In this document: positions 43,793-51,948 of the stretch, in pieces
How the letters are laid out: each line of letters begins with the position of its first letter
How positions within the stretch are numbered: the stretch's first letter is position 1
Origin: Aromatoleum toluolicum
Lineage (GTDB): Bacteria; Pseudomonadota; Gammaproteobacteria; Burkholderiales; Rhodocyclaceae
Length of the DNA stretch: 61,860 nucleotides
Direction: 5' to 3'
Assembly (NCBI RefSeq): GCF_012911005.2
Contig: NZ_WTVS01000016.1
Location: 1 to 61,860, forward strand
The notes under the pieces: model-generated
Told to the model about the DNA's origin: nothing
The model's database searches: none
What the model saw: the letters and a program-made list of their open reading frames with translations, nothing else
Position numbers and translations under genes: made by a program

Positions 43793-44533
43793 TCAGTGTT
43801 CCGCAACGGCAGCCTCGCCGTGCATGACCACGAATTCCGACAGCGGCGCGCGCTCGGTCACGAGCGCGTTCTCGGGTGCGTCGGGGTCGCCGTAACCGAG
43901 CGCCATGCCGCACACCAGTTGCTCGTGCTCGTCAAAGCCGAGCACGTCGGAAATGACGCGGTGGTACGGAGTCCAGGCCGCCTGTGCGCAGGTGGAAAGC
44001 CCGCGTGCCTCGGCCGCCAGCATCACGTTCTGCAGGAACATGCCGTAATCGATCCAGCTGCCCTGCCCCAGGCGGCGGTCGATGGTAAAGATCAGGCCGA
44101 CCGGCGCATCGAAGAAGCGGAAGTTGCGCCGCGTCTGCACGCGCATCCGCTCGCGGTCGCTCTTCTCGATGCCGAGTCGGGCGTAGAGTCCCCAGCCGCT
44201 GCGGCGCCGCCTGCCCAGATACGGCTCGAAGAACTCGTCAGGGTAATAGGCGTACTCCGGCACATGGCTGTCGCCGCCCTCGTCGAAGGCGGCGCAGACG
44301 GCGCTCACCAGGGACTCGAGCTTCGCGCCGGCCACGACGTGCACCCGCCACGGCTGGATGTTGTTGCCAGACGGCGCGCGCGCGGCGATCCGCAGCACAT
44401 CCTCGATCGTGCCCGTATCGACGGTGACCGGCAGGAAGGCGCGTATCGAACGGCGACGCGAGATCAGCCAGTCGAGCGCCGCCTCGTCGCCGCCGAAGGA
44501 CACGACGGGATCCTCACGCACGCGCGCGTTCAT
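43793..44533 (-). CDS. Nitroreductase-family flavoprotein
   Basis: 246 aa from the ATG at 44533, overlapping the acyl-CoA dehydrogenase stop (ATGA). FMN-binding start RRRSIRAFLP and ARAPSGNNIQPWRVHVV, then SWIDYGMFLQNVMLAAEARGLSTCAQ split over the FMN/dimer region. The family reduces nitro groups, quinones or enoates, or fragments flavins. It is the last gene of the badH-badI-acyl-CoA dehydrogenase operon; no such enzyme is a known step in cyclohexanecarboxylate degradation, so its role there is open. Confidence 0.85.
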   Translation of the reverse strand: MNARVREDPVVSFGGDEAALDWLISRRRSIRAFLPVTVDTGTIEDVLRIAARAPSGNNIQPWRVHVVAGAKLESLVSAVCAAFDEGGDSHVPEYAYYPDEFFEPYLGRRRRSGWGLYARLGIEKSDRERMRVQTRRNFRFFDAPVGLIFTIDRRLGQGSWIDYGMFLQNVMLAAEARGLSTCAQAAWTPYHRVISDVLGFDEHEQLVCGMALGYGDPDAPENALVTERAPLSEFVVMHGEAAVAEH

Positions 44534-45684
44534 TCGCCGGCAGCCCGGATCATGTTGCGGGCGATCACAAGCTGCTGGATCTGGCTCGTGCCCTCGAAGA
44601 TGCGGAACAGACGCACGTCGCGATAGAAGCGCTCGATGCCGTATTCCGACAGGTAACCGGCGCCGCCGAAGATCTGCACGGCGCGATCGGCCACGCGGCA
44701 GCACATTTCCGAAGCGAAGAGCTTGGCGCAGGCCGCTTCCGTGCCGACATCGCGGCCGTCGTCGCGCTTGCGTGCCGCATCGACCACCATCGTGCGCGCG
44801 GCGTAGATCTCGGCCTTGCTGTCGGCGAGCATCGCCTGGATCAGCTGAAATTCCGCGATCGGCTTGCCGAACTGCTTGCGTTCCATCGCATACCGCAGCG
44901 CGTCTGCAAGCATGCGCTCTGCAACGCCGACGCAGATCGCGGCGATGTTGATGCGCCCCTTGTCGAGCACCTTCATCGCAGTCTTGAAGCCGACCTCTTC
45001 CTTGCCGCCGATCAGGTTCGAGGCCGGCACGCGGCAGTCTTCGAAAATCACGTCGCAGGTATGGGCGCCCTTCTGGCCCATCTTCTTGTCGATGTTGCCG
45101 AGCGACAGGCCCGGCGTACCCTTCTCGACGATGAACGCGGAGATGCCGTGCGGCCCCTTCGCGTCGGGATTCGTACGCGCCATCACCGTGAAGATGCCCG
45201 CTTCGGGCGCGTTGGTGATGTAGCGCTTGGTGCCGTTCAGCACGTAATGGTCGCCATCGCGGCGGGCGCTGGTGCGCAGGCTGCCGGCGTCCGAACCGGC
45301 ATCCGGCTCGGTGAGCGCGAAGGAGCCGATGATCTCGCCGGACGCGAGACGCGGCAGATAGTCGCGCTTCTGCTCGGGCGTACCGTCGATGACGATACCT
45401 TGGCCACCGATGCCGTTGTTCGTCGCGAACAGCGAACGGAAGCACGGCGAGGTCTGGCCGATCTCGAAAGTCGCGAGGACTTCCTCTTCCATCGTCAGAC
45501 CCATGCCGCCGAATTCCTCGGGAATCGACAGGCCGAACAGGCCCAGCTCCTTCATCTCGGCGACCAGTTCCGGCGGGATCTGGTCGGTCTCGGCGACGTG
45601 CGCCTCCTGCGGCACGAGGCGCTCGCGCACGAAGCGCGAGATCGTGTCGAGAAGAATGTTGAGTGTCTCCTGGTCGCGGATCAT
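44530..45684 (-). CDS. Acyl-CoA dehydrogenase in the badHI operon
   Basis: 384 aa. Typical flavin motifs FALTEPDAGSDAGS and YITNAPEAG, and the catalytic base Glu in RIFEGTSQIQ. It lies 103 bp after badI and overlaps the nitroreductase. After BadI makes pimeloyl-CoA, the next step is alpha-beta dehydrogenation, so a pimeloyl-CoA dehydrogenase role is a reasonable inference; cyclohexanecarboxyl-CoA dehydrogenation is the alternative, but AliB is encoded separately. Confidence 0.87.
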   Translation of the reverse strand: MIRDQETLNILLDTISRFVRERLVPQEAHVAETDQIPPELVAEMKELGLFGLSIPEEFGGMGLTMEEEVLATFEIGQTSPCFRSLFATNNGIGGQGIVIDGTPEQKRDYLPRLASGEIIGSFALTEPDAGSDAGSLRTSARRDGDHYVLNGTKRYITNAPEAGIFTVMARTNPDAKGPHGISAFIVEKGTPGLSLGNIDKKMGQKGAHTCDVIFEDCRVPASNLIGGKEEVGFKTAMKVLDKGRINIAAICVGVAERMLADALRYAMERKQFGKPIAEFQLIQAMLADSKAEIYAARTMVVDAARKRDDGRDVGTEAACAKLFASEMCCRVADRAVQIFGGAGYLSEYGIERFYRDVRLFRIFEGTSQIQQLVIARNMIRAAGE

Positions 45685-45787
45685 GTCGTGTTCCCTCTCC
45701 GATGCTGCGTTTTGTTTGTCAGGGTGATGCTAGGGGGACCTGCGCACCGCCCGGCCATCTGCCGGCCGGCGCGCGGTCCGCGGGTGC

Positions 45788-46570
45788 TTACTTCTGGTGC
45801 TTGCGGAACTCGGGCTTGCGCTTCTCGCGGAAGGCATTGCCGCCTTCGGCCGATTCGGCGGTCTCGTAGTAGAGCTTGAGCGCGTGCATTGCCAGGCCGC
45901 CCATGCCGCGGATCATTTCCGTATCGACGTTGAACGACTTCTTCGCCAGCGCGATCGCGGTCGGGCTCTTCTCGACGATCTCGTCGCACCACTTCTTCAC
46001 TTCGGCGTCGAGCTGGTCGTGCGGCACGACGGCGTTGACGAGGCCCATCGCGAGCGCTTCCTGCGCGTTGTAACGGCGGCACAGGTACCAGATTTCGCGC
46101 GCCTTCTTCTCGCCGACCACACGCGCCAGCAGCGCGGTGCCGAAGCCGGGGTCGACCGAGCCGACGCGCGGACCGGCCTGGCCGAGCTGGGCCTTGTCGG
46201 AGGCGATCGCGAGGTCGCAGATCGTCACGAGCACGTTGCCGCCGCCGATCGCAAAGCCGTTCACGCGAGCGATCACCGGCTTGGAGATGTCACGGATCGC
46301 GCTCTGCACTTCCTCGATCGGCAGGCCGATCACGCCGCGGCCACCGTAGCCGCCGTCCTGCGTACCTTGGTCACCGCCGGTGCAGAAGGCCTTGTCGCCG
46401 GCGCCGGTCAGCACGACTACGCCGATGCTGCGGTCGTAATCCGCATCCTTGAGCGCGTGGATCATTTCCTCGCAGGTCTGGGCGCGGAAGGCGTTGTACT
46501 GGGCGGGACGGTTGATCGTAACGGTCGCGATGCCGTCCTGCTTGGTGTAGAGAATGTCCTGGTATTCCAT
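45788..46570 (-). CDS. badI: 2-ketocyclohexanecarboxyl-CoA hydrolase BadI
   Basis: 260 aa. Crotonase family with features of BadI rather than a plain hydratase: KAFCTGGDQGTQDGGYGGRG, VNGFAIGGGNVLVTICDLAI and GQAGPRVGSVDPGFGTALLA, ending EKRKPEFRKHQK. The GGGNV in place of GGGCE marks loss of the hydratase glutamate. BadI hydrolytically opens the ring of 2-ketocyclohexane-1-carboxyl-CoA to pimeloyl-CoA. It is 34 bp downstream of badH, as in Rhodopseudomonas palustris. Confidence 0.92.
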   Translation of the reverse strand: MEYQDILYTKQDGIATVTINRPAQYNAFRAQTCEEMIHALKDADYDRSIGVVVLTGAGDKAFCTGGDQGTQDGGYGGRGVIGLPIEEVQSAIRDISKPVIARVNGFAIGGGNVLVTICDLAIASDKAQLGQAGPRVGSVDPGFGTALLARVVGEKKAREIWYLCRRYNAQEALAMGLVNAVVPHDQLDAEVKKWCDEIVEKSPTAIALAKKSFNVDTEMIRGMGGLAMHALKLYYETAESAEGGNAFREKRKPEFRKHQK

Positions 46571-46604
46571 GTTCTGCTCCTCGTCGTTGTCGTGAATTGG
46601 GTGC

Positions 46605-47372
46605 TTAGCCGGCCATCGTCAGGCCGCCCGACACGCTGATCACCTGACCGGTGATGAACGCGGCGTCGTCGCTGGCGAGGAAGGTCACGGCGCCAGCCAG
46701 GTCGCCCGGCTGGCCGAGACGGCCGAAGGGCACGGCGCGGGTGAAGGCGGTACGGAGCTTCTCGCCGCGCTCGCCTTCGCCGCAGATGTCATCCAGCAGC
46801 GGGGTGTCGGTCGGGCCGGGGCACACGACGTTGATGTTGATCTGCTGACGGGCGACTTCGCGCGCCAGCGTCTTCGAGAACGAGATCAGGCCGCCCTTGC
46901 AGAACGAATACACTGCCTCGCCCGACGAACCGACACGGCCGGCATCGGACGCGACGTTAATGACACGGCCGCGGCCGCGCTCGCGCATGCCCTTGACGAC
47001 CGCGTGATGCATGTACAGCGCGCCGTACAGGTTGATCGCGACGATCTTGTCCCACAGCGGCTTCTCGGTGTCGAGGAAGTTGCCGACCTTGTCCCAGCCG
47101 GCGTTGTTCACCAGCACGTCGATCGGGCCGAGTTCAGCTTCGGCGGCCGTTACGGCCGAGATCACCGAATCCTGGCTCGTCAGGTCGACCGCAAAGGCAC
47201 GCGCCTTGCCGCCGGCGGACTGGATTTCCGCTACAACGGCTTCGGCCGCTTCGCGGTTGATGTCGAACACCGCGACGCTCGCACGCTCCTCGCCGAAACG
47301 GCGGCAGATTGCGGAACCGATGCCGCCGGCGCCACCCGTCACGATCACGACCTTGCCTTCAAGACCTCTCAT
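46605..47372 (-). CDS. badH: 2-hydroxycyclohexanecarboxyl-CoA dehydrogenase BadH
   Basis: 255 aa. Classical SDR: GGAGGIGSAICRRF, NNAGWD, VASDAGRVGSSGEAVY with YSFCK, and PGPTDTPLLDDI. Oxidises 2-hydroxy- to 2-ketocyclohexanecarboxyl-CoA with NAD. First gene of the minus-strand badH-badI-dehydrogenase-nitroreductase operon, with GGAGG 5 bp upstream, and divergent from badR (99-bp gap). No exact CAA-N4-TTG is seen in that gap. Confidence 0.92.
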   Translation of the reverse strand: MRGLEGKVVIVTGGAGGIGSAICRRFGEERASVAVFDINREAAEAVVAEIQSAGGKARAFAVDLTSQDSVISAVTAAEAELGPIDVLVNNAGWDKVGNFLDTEKPLWDKIVAINLYGALYMHHAVVKGMRERGRGRVINVASDAGRVGSSGEAVYSFCKGGLISFSKTLAREVARQQININVVCPGPTDTPLLDDICGEGERGEKLRTAFTRAVPFGRLGQPGDLAGAVTFLASDDAAFITGQVISVSGGLTMAG

Positions 47373-47471
47373 TTCACTTCCTCCTGTTGGATAACCATCA
47401 ATCAGGCCCGTTGCGTCCGAGCCATGCTTTGCGCTTCAATGGGCGCCGTTCGAAACCAACCCGACGCCCCG

Positions 47472-47942
47472 ATGAAAGACCTTTCCGCTGCCAAGGACCT
47501 CGCCACAATGGAGATCAGCAACCGGCTGTTCTTCCGTTTCTTCCAGGCTGCGAACACGCTGCACACCAAGGGCACTCAGGCCCTCGACGAATTCGGCGTG
47601 ACGACGCAGCAATGGTCCGTACTCGGCGCGCTGTCCCGCCCGAAGGTCAAGGAGGGCATGGGCGTCGGCGAACTGTCGCGCTTCCTCCTCGTCAGCCGCC
47701 AGAACCTGTCGGGCATCCTCACCCGCCTTGAACGCGACGGCCTGATCGAGCGCGTCACCAGCGCCGAAGACCGTCGCTCGCGCAAGGTGAAGCTCACGCC
47801 CAAGGGCGAGGAACTGTGGGTCAAGCTCATCGACCCGATTCACACGTTCTACGACGAGGCGCTGAAAGGCTTCTCGTTCGACGACCGCTTGCAGTTCATC
47901 CATTACGTGAGCCTCCTGCAGCGCAACATGGCCAAGCTTTAG
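47472..47942 (+). CDS. badR: MarR-family regulator BadR
   Basis: 156 aa from the ATG at 47472 (MKDLSAAKDLATMEISN). Winged helix MarR core: TTQQWSVLGALSRP, SRQNLSGILTRLERDGLI and the wing SAEDRRSRKVKLTPKG. Divergent from badH, as badR is in known bad clusters. BadR represses bad-ali genes until a CoA ester of the pathway binds. From memory, the Aromatoleum BadR operator core is CAA-N4-TTG, which occurs in the aliA, aliB and livK promoters here and, with one mismatch, in livG. The stop codon overlaps that of aliB convergently. Confidence 0.88.
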   Translation: MKDLSAAKDLATMEISNRLFFRFFQAANTLHTKGTQALDEFGVTTQQWSVLGALSRPKVKEGMGVGELSRFLLVSRQNLSGILTRLERDGLIERVTSAEDRRSRKVKLTPKGEELWVKLIDPIHTFYDEALKGFSFDDRLQFIHYVSLLQRNMAKL

Positions 47943-49087
47943 ATCTCGTGCGCCGCGAGCTTCTCGCGGCCGATGATCATCTTCATGATGTTCGCGGTGC
48001 CGTCGCCGATCTGCAGACCCATCACGTCGCGATAGCGCTGACCGAAGTCGTAGTCGCTCGCGTAGCCGCCGTGGCCGTGCGTGAGCAGGCACTGGTGGAT
48101 GATTTCGCACGCCAGCTTGGGCGCCCACCATTTGCACATCGCCGCTTCCGCCGTGTGCTCGAGGCCCTGATCCTTCAGCCACAGCGTCTTCAGGCATAGC
48201 GCGCGACAGGCCTCGTACATCGTCTCCGCTTCGGCGAGCGGGAAAGTCACGCCCTGGAACTCGCCGATCTTCTTGCCGAAGGCCTCGCGTTCCTGCACGT
48301 AACGCCAGGTCTCATCGAGCGAGGCGCGCACCACACCCATGCACTGGATGCCGATGAGCGCTCGGCTGTAGTCGAAGCCCTGCATCACCTGCACGAAACC
48401 CTTGCCCTCGTCGCCGAGCATCATCTCGGCGGGCACGCGCACGTCGTCGAAGAAGATCGAGCCGCGGCCCACCGGGCGGGTGCCGATGTCGTCGAAAGCC
48501 GTGCGGGTGATACCCGGCAGATCCATCGGCACAAGGAAGGCGCTGATGCCGCGGGCACGATCGGCTTCGCTGCCGGTGCGGGCGAACACGACCGCCACAT
48601 CCGCCTGCGTCGCCATCGAGATCGAGGTCTTCTCGCCGTTGAGCACCCATACATCGCCGTCGCGCGTCGCCTTCAGTTTCAGGCGTGCCGCGTCGGAGCC
48701 GGCGCTGGGTTCGGTCAGCGCGATCGCGATCGACTTCTTGCCGGCGATGACCTGGCCCAGCCACTCCTTCGCAATTTGCGGCTGCGCGTAGTTCGCAACG
48801 ATCTGGCCGCACAGCGAGGTGAGCAGATTCACGTATGACACGTTGAAGTCGCCGTACGAGATCTGCTCCAGCAACAGGCCGCTGGTCAGGCAATCGACCC
48901 CCATACCGCCATGCTCCTCGGGCAGCTCGGGTCCGAGAAAGCCCAGCTCGCCCATCTCCCGAATCACTTCGCGCTCGATGCGCTCAGCCTTTTCGCGGGC
49001 TTTGTAACCGGGAGCGAGACGCTCACGGGCGAAACGGCTTGCGGTATCGACGAGCGCCTGCTGCTCGGGACTGAGACTGAAATCCAT
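47939..49087 (-). CDS. aliB: Cyclohexanecarboxyl-CoA dehydrogenase AliB
   Basis: 382 aa. Acyl-CoA dehydrogenase fold: IALTEPSAGSDAARLKL, VLNGEKTSISMATQAD, GFDYSRALIGIQCMG. Where most family members have the catalytic Glu (FEGTS), this protein has IGDGTANI, i.e. Asp; cyclohexanecarboxyl-CoA dehydrogenases are known to deviate in their catalytic base. Forms cyclohex-1-ene-1-carboxyl-CoA. GGAGGAG upstream; divergent from aliA with a strong promoter overlapping a BadR-type operator. Confidence 0.88.
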   Translation of the reverse strand: MDFSLSPEQQALVDTASRFARERLAPGYKAREKAERIEREVIREMGELGFLGPELPEEHGGMGVDCLTSGLLLEQISYGDFNVSYVNLLTSLCGQIVANYAQPQIAKEWLGQVIAGKKSIAIALTEPSAGSDAARLKLKATRDGDVWVLNGEKTSISMATQADVAVVFARTGSEADRARGISAFLVPMDLPGITRTAFDDIGTRPVGRGSIFFDDVRVPAEMMLGDEGKGFVQVMQGFDYSRALIGIQCMGVVRASLDETWRYVQEREAFGKKIGEFQGVTFPLAEAETMYEACRALCLKTLWLKDQGLEHTAEAAMCKWWAPKLACEIIHQCLLTHGHGGYASDYDFGQRYRDVMGLQIGDGTANIMKMIIGREKLAAHEI

Positions 49088-49115
49088 CGCTGCTCCTCCT
49101 GTGTAGGTTTAGCGC

Positions 49116-49152
49116 ATTCTAGGAAGAGTCGAGCTTTTCTGTCAATACATTG
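49116..49152 (-). promoter_or_regulatory. aliB promoter with BadR-type operator
   Basis: Minus strand: -35 TTGACA (49140-49145), 18-bp spacer, -10 TAGAAT (49116-49121). The operator core CAATGTATTG (49143-49152) overlaps the -35 and is an exact CAA-N4-TTG. Spacer length and -10 are identical to those of livG. Confidence 0.7.
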
Positions 49153-49287
49153 CTATTTCTTTTTTTAGGTTGGCGAAGAGAGGGATCGTCGCAAATATTC
49201 CTTCAATGCTGCGCGGCCTTGCTGTGCAGATGATGTAACGAAATTCTGCGACCAACCGCACGCTGCTTTCCACATGCGCCGTTGTGC

Positions 49288-49323
49288 CAACCTATTGACT
49301 TGCTTTCGCAAAGGTAATAGCTT
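49288..49323 (+). promoter_or_regulatory. aliA promoter with BadR-type operator
   Basis: CAACCTATTG (49288-49297), an exact CAA-N4-TTG, overlaps -35 TTGACT (49295-49300); 17 bp later TAGCTT (49318-49323) is a weak -10. The 14-bp string CAACCTATTGACTT recurs exactly in the livK promoter with the same spacing. Confidence 0.65.
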
Positions 49324-49359
49324 TGCGACGCCGTCGGTGAAGGCCGGAGGCGAACATCA

Positions 49360-49479
49360 ATGAGCGAGACGCGCCCCGGCAAGCCGGGCGCAACGGGCAC
49401 TGCCGAACCGCATTTCCACATCGACGCGTCGCCGTCGTCGCTGTGGCCGAAGCGCTGCCGTCTCGCAAGACGCCATTAA
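49360..49479 (+). CDS. Possible 39-aa leader ORF before aliA
   Basis: 39 codons, beginning MSETRPGKPGATG and ending in a basic KRCRLARRH. A strong ribosome site GGAGG lies 9 bp before the ATG, and third positions are GC-rich. It follows the aliA promoter and ends 45 bp before the aliA start. It could be a regulatory leader, a true small protein or chance; no known family is recognised. Confidence 0.35.
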   Translation: MSETRPGKPGATGTAEPHFHIDASPSSLWPKRCRLARRH

Positions 49480-49524
49480 GGGTTATTCGCGGGCCAAGCC
49501 CCCGCCAAGAGAGGAGAGAAGACG

Positions 49525-51153
49525 ATGAATTTCGACCCGGTGCTGATCGCCGACCGCATGACAACGATGAAGGCCGCAGGCCTGTGGCGCGACGAGACGA
49601 TCGACGTGTATTTCCAGCGCGCGCTGGAAAACTGCCCCGACAAGCTGGCCGTGGTCGCGTACCGCGACGGTCAGGCCGAACCGGTCCGTCTCAGCTATCG
49701 CGAACTCGACCAACGCGTCGACCGCATCGCCCGCGGCCTCGTGGCGCTGGGCGTCGGCCGCAGCGACGTCGTGAGCTTCCAGCTGCCCAACCGCTGGGAA
49801 TTCGTGGCGCTTTCGCTCGCCTGCGCGCGCATCGGCGCGGCAGCGAACCCGGTGATGCCGATCTTCCGTCAGCACGAACTCAGCTACATGCTGAACTTCG
49901 CCGAGACCAAGGTCTTCATCGTCCCGAACGTGTTCCGCAAGTTCGACCACGCGGCGATGGCGCGCGAACTGCAGCCCAAACTGCCCAACCTGAAGCAGGT
50001 TGTCGTCGTGGACGGCGACGGTGAAGACAGCTTCGATCGCGTGCTCATGCGCGACGACACGCCGCCGCTTGCCGGCCCTGGCCTCGGACCCGACGACGTG
50101 TCGCTCCTCATGTACACGTCCGGCACGACGGGCGAGCCCAAGGGCGTGATGCACACCTCGAACACGCTCTTCTCGAATCTGCACGCGTACATCGCGACGA
50201 TGGAGCTGAGCGCTTCGGACGTCGTCCTCGGCGCGTCGCCGATGGCGCACCTCACCGGCTATGGCTACCTCGCGATGCTGCCGCTGATCCTGAACTCGAC
50301 GACCGTGCTGCAGGAGATCTGGGACGCCGCGCGTGCGCTGGAGATCGTGCGTGACGAGGGCGTAACCTTCAGCATGGCGTCGGCCGCCTTCATCTCCGAC
50401 ATGTGTGCAGCGGTCGAAGCGGGCGCTCCGGTGTCGCCGCAATTCACCAAGTTCAACTGCGCCGGCGCACCCATCCCGCCGGTAACGATCCAGCGCGCCT
50501 GGGACATGATGGGGCTGCGCGTGTGCTCGGCCTGGGGCATGACCGAATGCGGCGCGGTCACGATCACCGAACCTGCCCGTGCGCTCGAGAAGTCGGGCGT
50601 CTCCGACGGTCGCGCCCTGCCCGGCATCGAGGTCCGCATCATCGACTCGAACGGCGACGAGGTACCCACTGGCGAGACGGGCGAACTGCTGATCCGTGGC
50701 TCGTCGCTGTTCGCCGGTTACCTCAAGCGTCCCCAGCTGAACAGCGTTGACGCGAATGGCTGGTTCGACACCGGCGACCTCGCCTTCCAGGACGCCGAGG
50801 GCTACATCCGCATCAACGGCCGCAGCAAGGACATCGTGATCCGCGGCGGCGAGAACATCCCGGTCGTCGAGATCGAGAACCTGCTCTACCGTCACCCGTC
50901 CATCACCACCGTCGCAGTCGTCGGCTACCCCGATCGCCGCCTTGGCGAGCGCGTGTGCGCCTTCGTCTCGCTGAAACCCGGCTGCACGCTGACTTTCGAG
51001 GATCTCACGGCTTATCTCGACAAGCAGCAGGTCGCCAAGCAGTACTACCCGGAGCGCCTGGAGATCGTCGAAGACCTGCCCCGCACGCCGGCCGGCAAGC
51101 TACAGAAGTTCAAGCTGCGCGAAACCGCCAAGTCCTTCGGCAACGACCAGTGA
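49525..51153 (+). CDS. aliA: Cyclohexanecarboxylate-CoA ligase AliA
   Basis: 542 aa, GAGGAG upstream. AMP-forming acyl-CoA synthetase: P-loop MYTSGTTGEPKGVMHT, SAWGMTECGAVT, GWFDTGDLAF, GRSKDIVIRGGENI and the terminal catalytic Lys in RTPAGKLQKFKLR. Activates cyclohexanecarboxylate to its CoA ester with ATP, the entry step and the source of the BadR inducer. First gene of aliA-badK-MaoC. The terminal Lys is a plausible acetylation target of a Pat-type enzyme such as the one at 16.4 kb. Confidence 0.9.
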   Translation: MNFDPVLIADRMTTMKAAGLWRDETIDVYFQRALENCPDKLAVVAYRDGQAEPVRLSYRELDQRVDRIARGLVALGVGRSDVVSFQLPNRWEFVALSLACARIGAAANPVMPIFRQHELSYMLNFAETKVFIVPNVFRKFDHAAMARELQPKLPNLKQVVVVDGDGEDSFDRVLMRDDTPPLAGPGLGPDDVSLLMYTSGTTGEPKGVMHTSNTLFSNLHAYIATMELSASDVVLGASPMAHLTGYGYLAMLPLILNSTTVLQEIWDAARALEIVRDEGVTFSMASAAFISDMCAAVEAGAPVSPQFTKFNCAGAPIPPVTIQRAWDMMGLRVCSAWGMTECGAVTITEPARALEKSGVSDGRALPGIEVRIIDSNGDEVPTGETGELLIRGSSLFAGYLKRPQLNSVDANGWFDTGDLAFQDAEGYIRINGRSKDIVIRGGENIPVVEIENLLYRHPSITTVAVVGYPDRRLGERVCAFVSLKPGCTLTFEDLTAYLDKQQVAKQYYPERLEIVEDLPRTPAGKLQKFKLRETAKSFGNDQ

Positions 51154-51173
51154 TGGTGACGGGAGACGACACG

Positions 51174-51947
51174 ATGACTTCGGTAATCCTCACTGAAACG
51201 CGCGGCAAGGTCGGGCTCATCCGCATCAACCGCCCGGAAGTGTTCAACGCCCTCAATGACGACGTGATGACCGGGATCGGCCAGGCGCTCGACCGCTTCG
51301 AAGCCGACCCCGGCATCGCCTGCGTCGTCGTGACAGGCTCCGAAAAGGCCTTCGCCGCCGGCGCGGACATTGCCGCGATGCGCGAGATGGACTACATGGA
51401 CGCGTACAAGTCCGATTTCATCACACGCAACTGGGAGCGTCTCAAGACCTTCCGCAAGCCGACCATCGCCGCCGTCTCGGGCGTCGCGCTGGGTGGCGGT
51501 TGCGAGCTCGCGATGATGTGCGACATCGTCTTCGCGGCGGAAAATGCCCGCTTCGGCCAGCCGGAGATCAAGATCGGCACGATCCCCGGTGCAGGCGGCA
51601 CGCAGCGCCTGCCGCGTGCCGTGGGCAAGACCAAGGCGATGGACCTGTGCCTGACCGGCCGTCTGATGGACGCGCAGGAAGCGGAGCGCAGCGGCCTGGT
51701 CGCGCGCATCTATCCGCCCGAGAGCGTGCTCGACGAGGCGCTCGCGGCAGCAGCGAAGATCGCGGAGTTCTCACTTCCCGTCCTCATGATGATGAAGGAA
51801 ACGGTGAACCGCGCCTTCGAAGGCCCGCTCAACGAAGGCCTGCTGTTCGAGCGTCGCACGTTGCACGCGACCTTCGGGCTGGCGGACCAGAAGGAAGGCA
51901 TGGCGGCCTTCGTCGACAAGCGCCGCCCGCAGTTCGCCGACCGTTGA
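51174..51947 (+). CDS. badK: Cyclohex-1-ene-1-carboxyl-CoA hydratase BadK
   Basis: 257 aa from the ATG at 51174 with GGGAG 8 bp upstream; an ATG at 51153 overlaps the aliA stop but lacks a site. Crotonase fold: FAAGADIAAMREMDY, GGGCELAMMCDIVF and FGQPEIKIGTIPGAGG, so both hydratase glutamates are kept, and SDFITRNWERLKTFRKP resembles BadK. Adds water to give 2-hydroxycyclohexanecarboxyl-CoA. Confidence 0.88.
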   Translation: MTSVILTETRGKVGLIRINRPEVFNALNDDVMTGIGQALDRFEADPGIACVVVTGSEKAFAAGADIAAMREMDYMDAYKSDFITRNWERLKTFRKPTIAAVSGVALGGGCELAMMCDIVFAAENARFGQPEIKIGTIPGAGGTQRLPRAVGKTKAMDLCLTGRLMDAQEAERSGLVARIYPPESVLDEALAAAAKIAEFSLPVLMMMKETVNRAFEGPLNEGLLFERRTLHATFGLADQKEGMAAFVDKRRPQFADR

Positions 51948-51948
51948 A

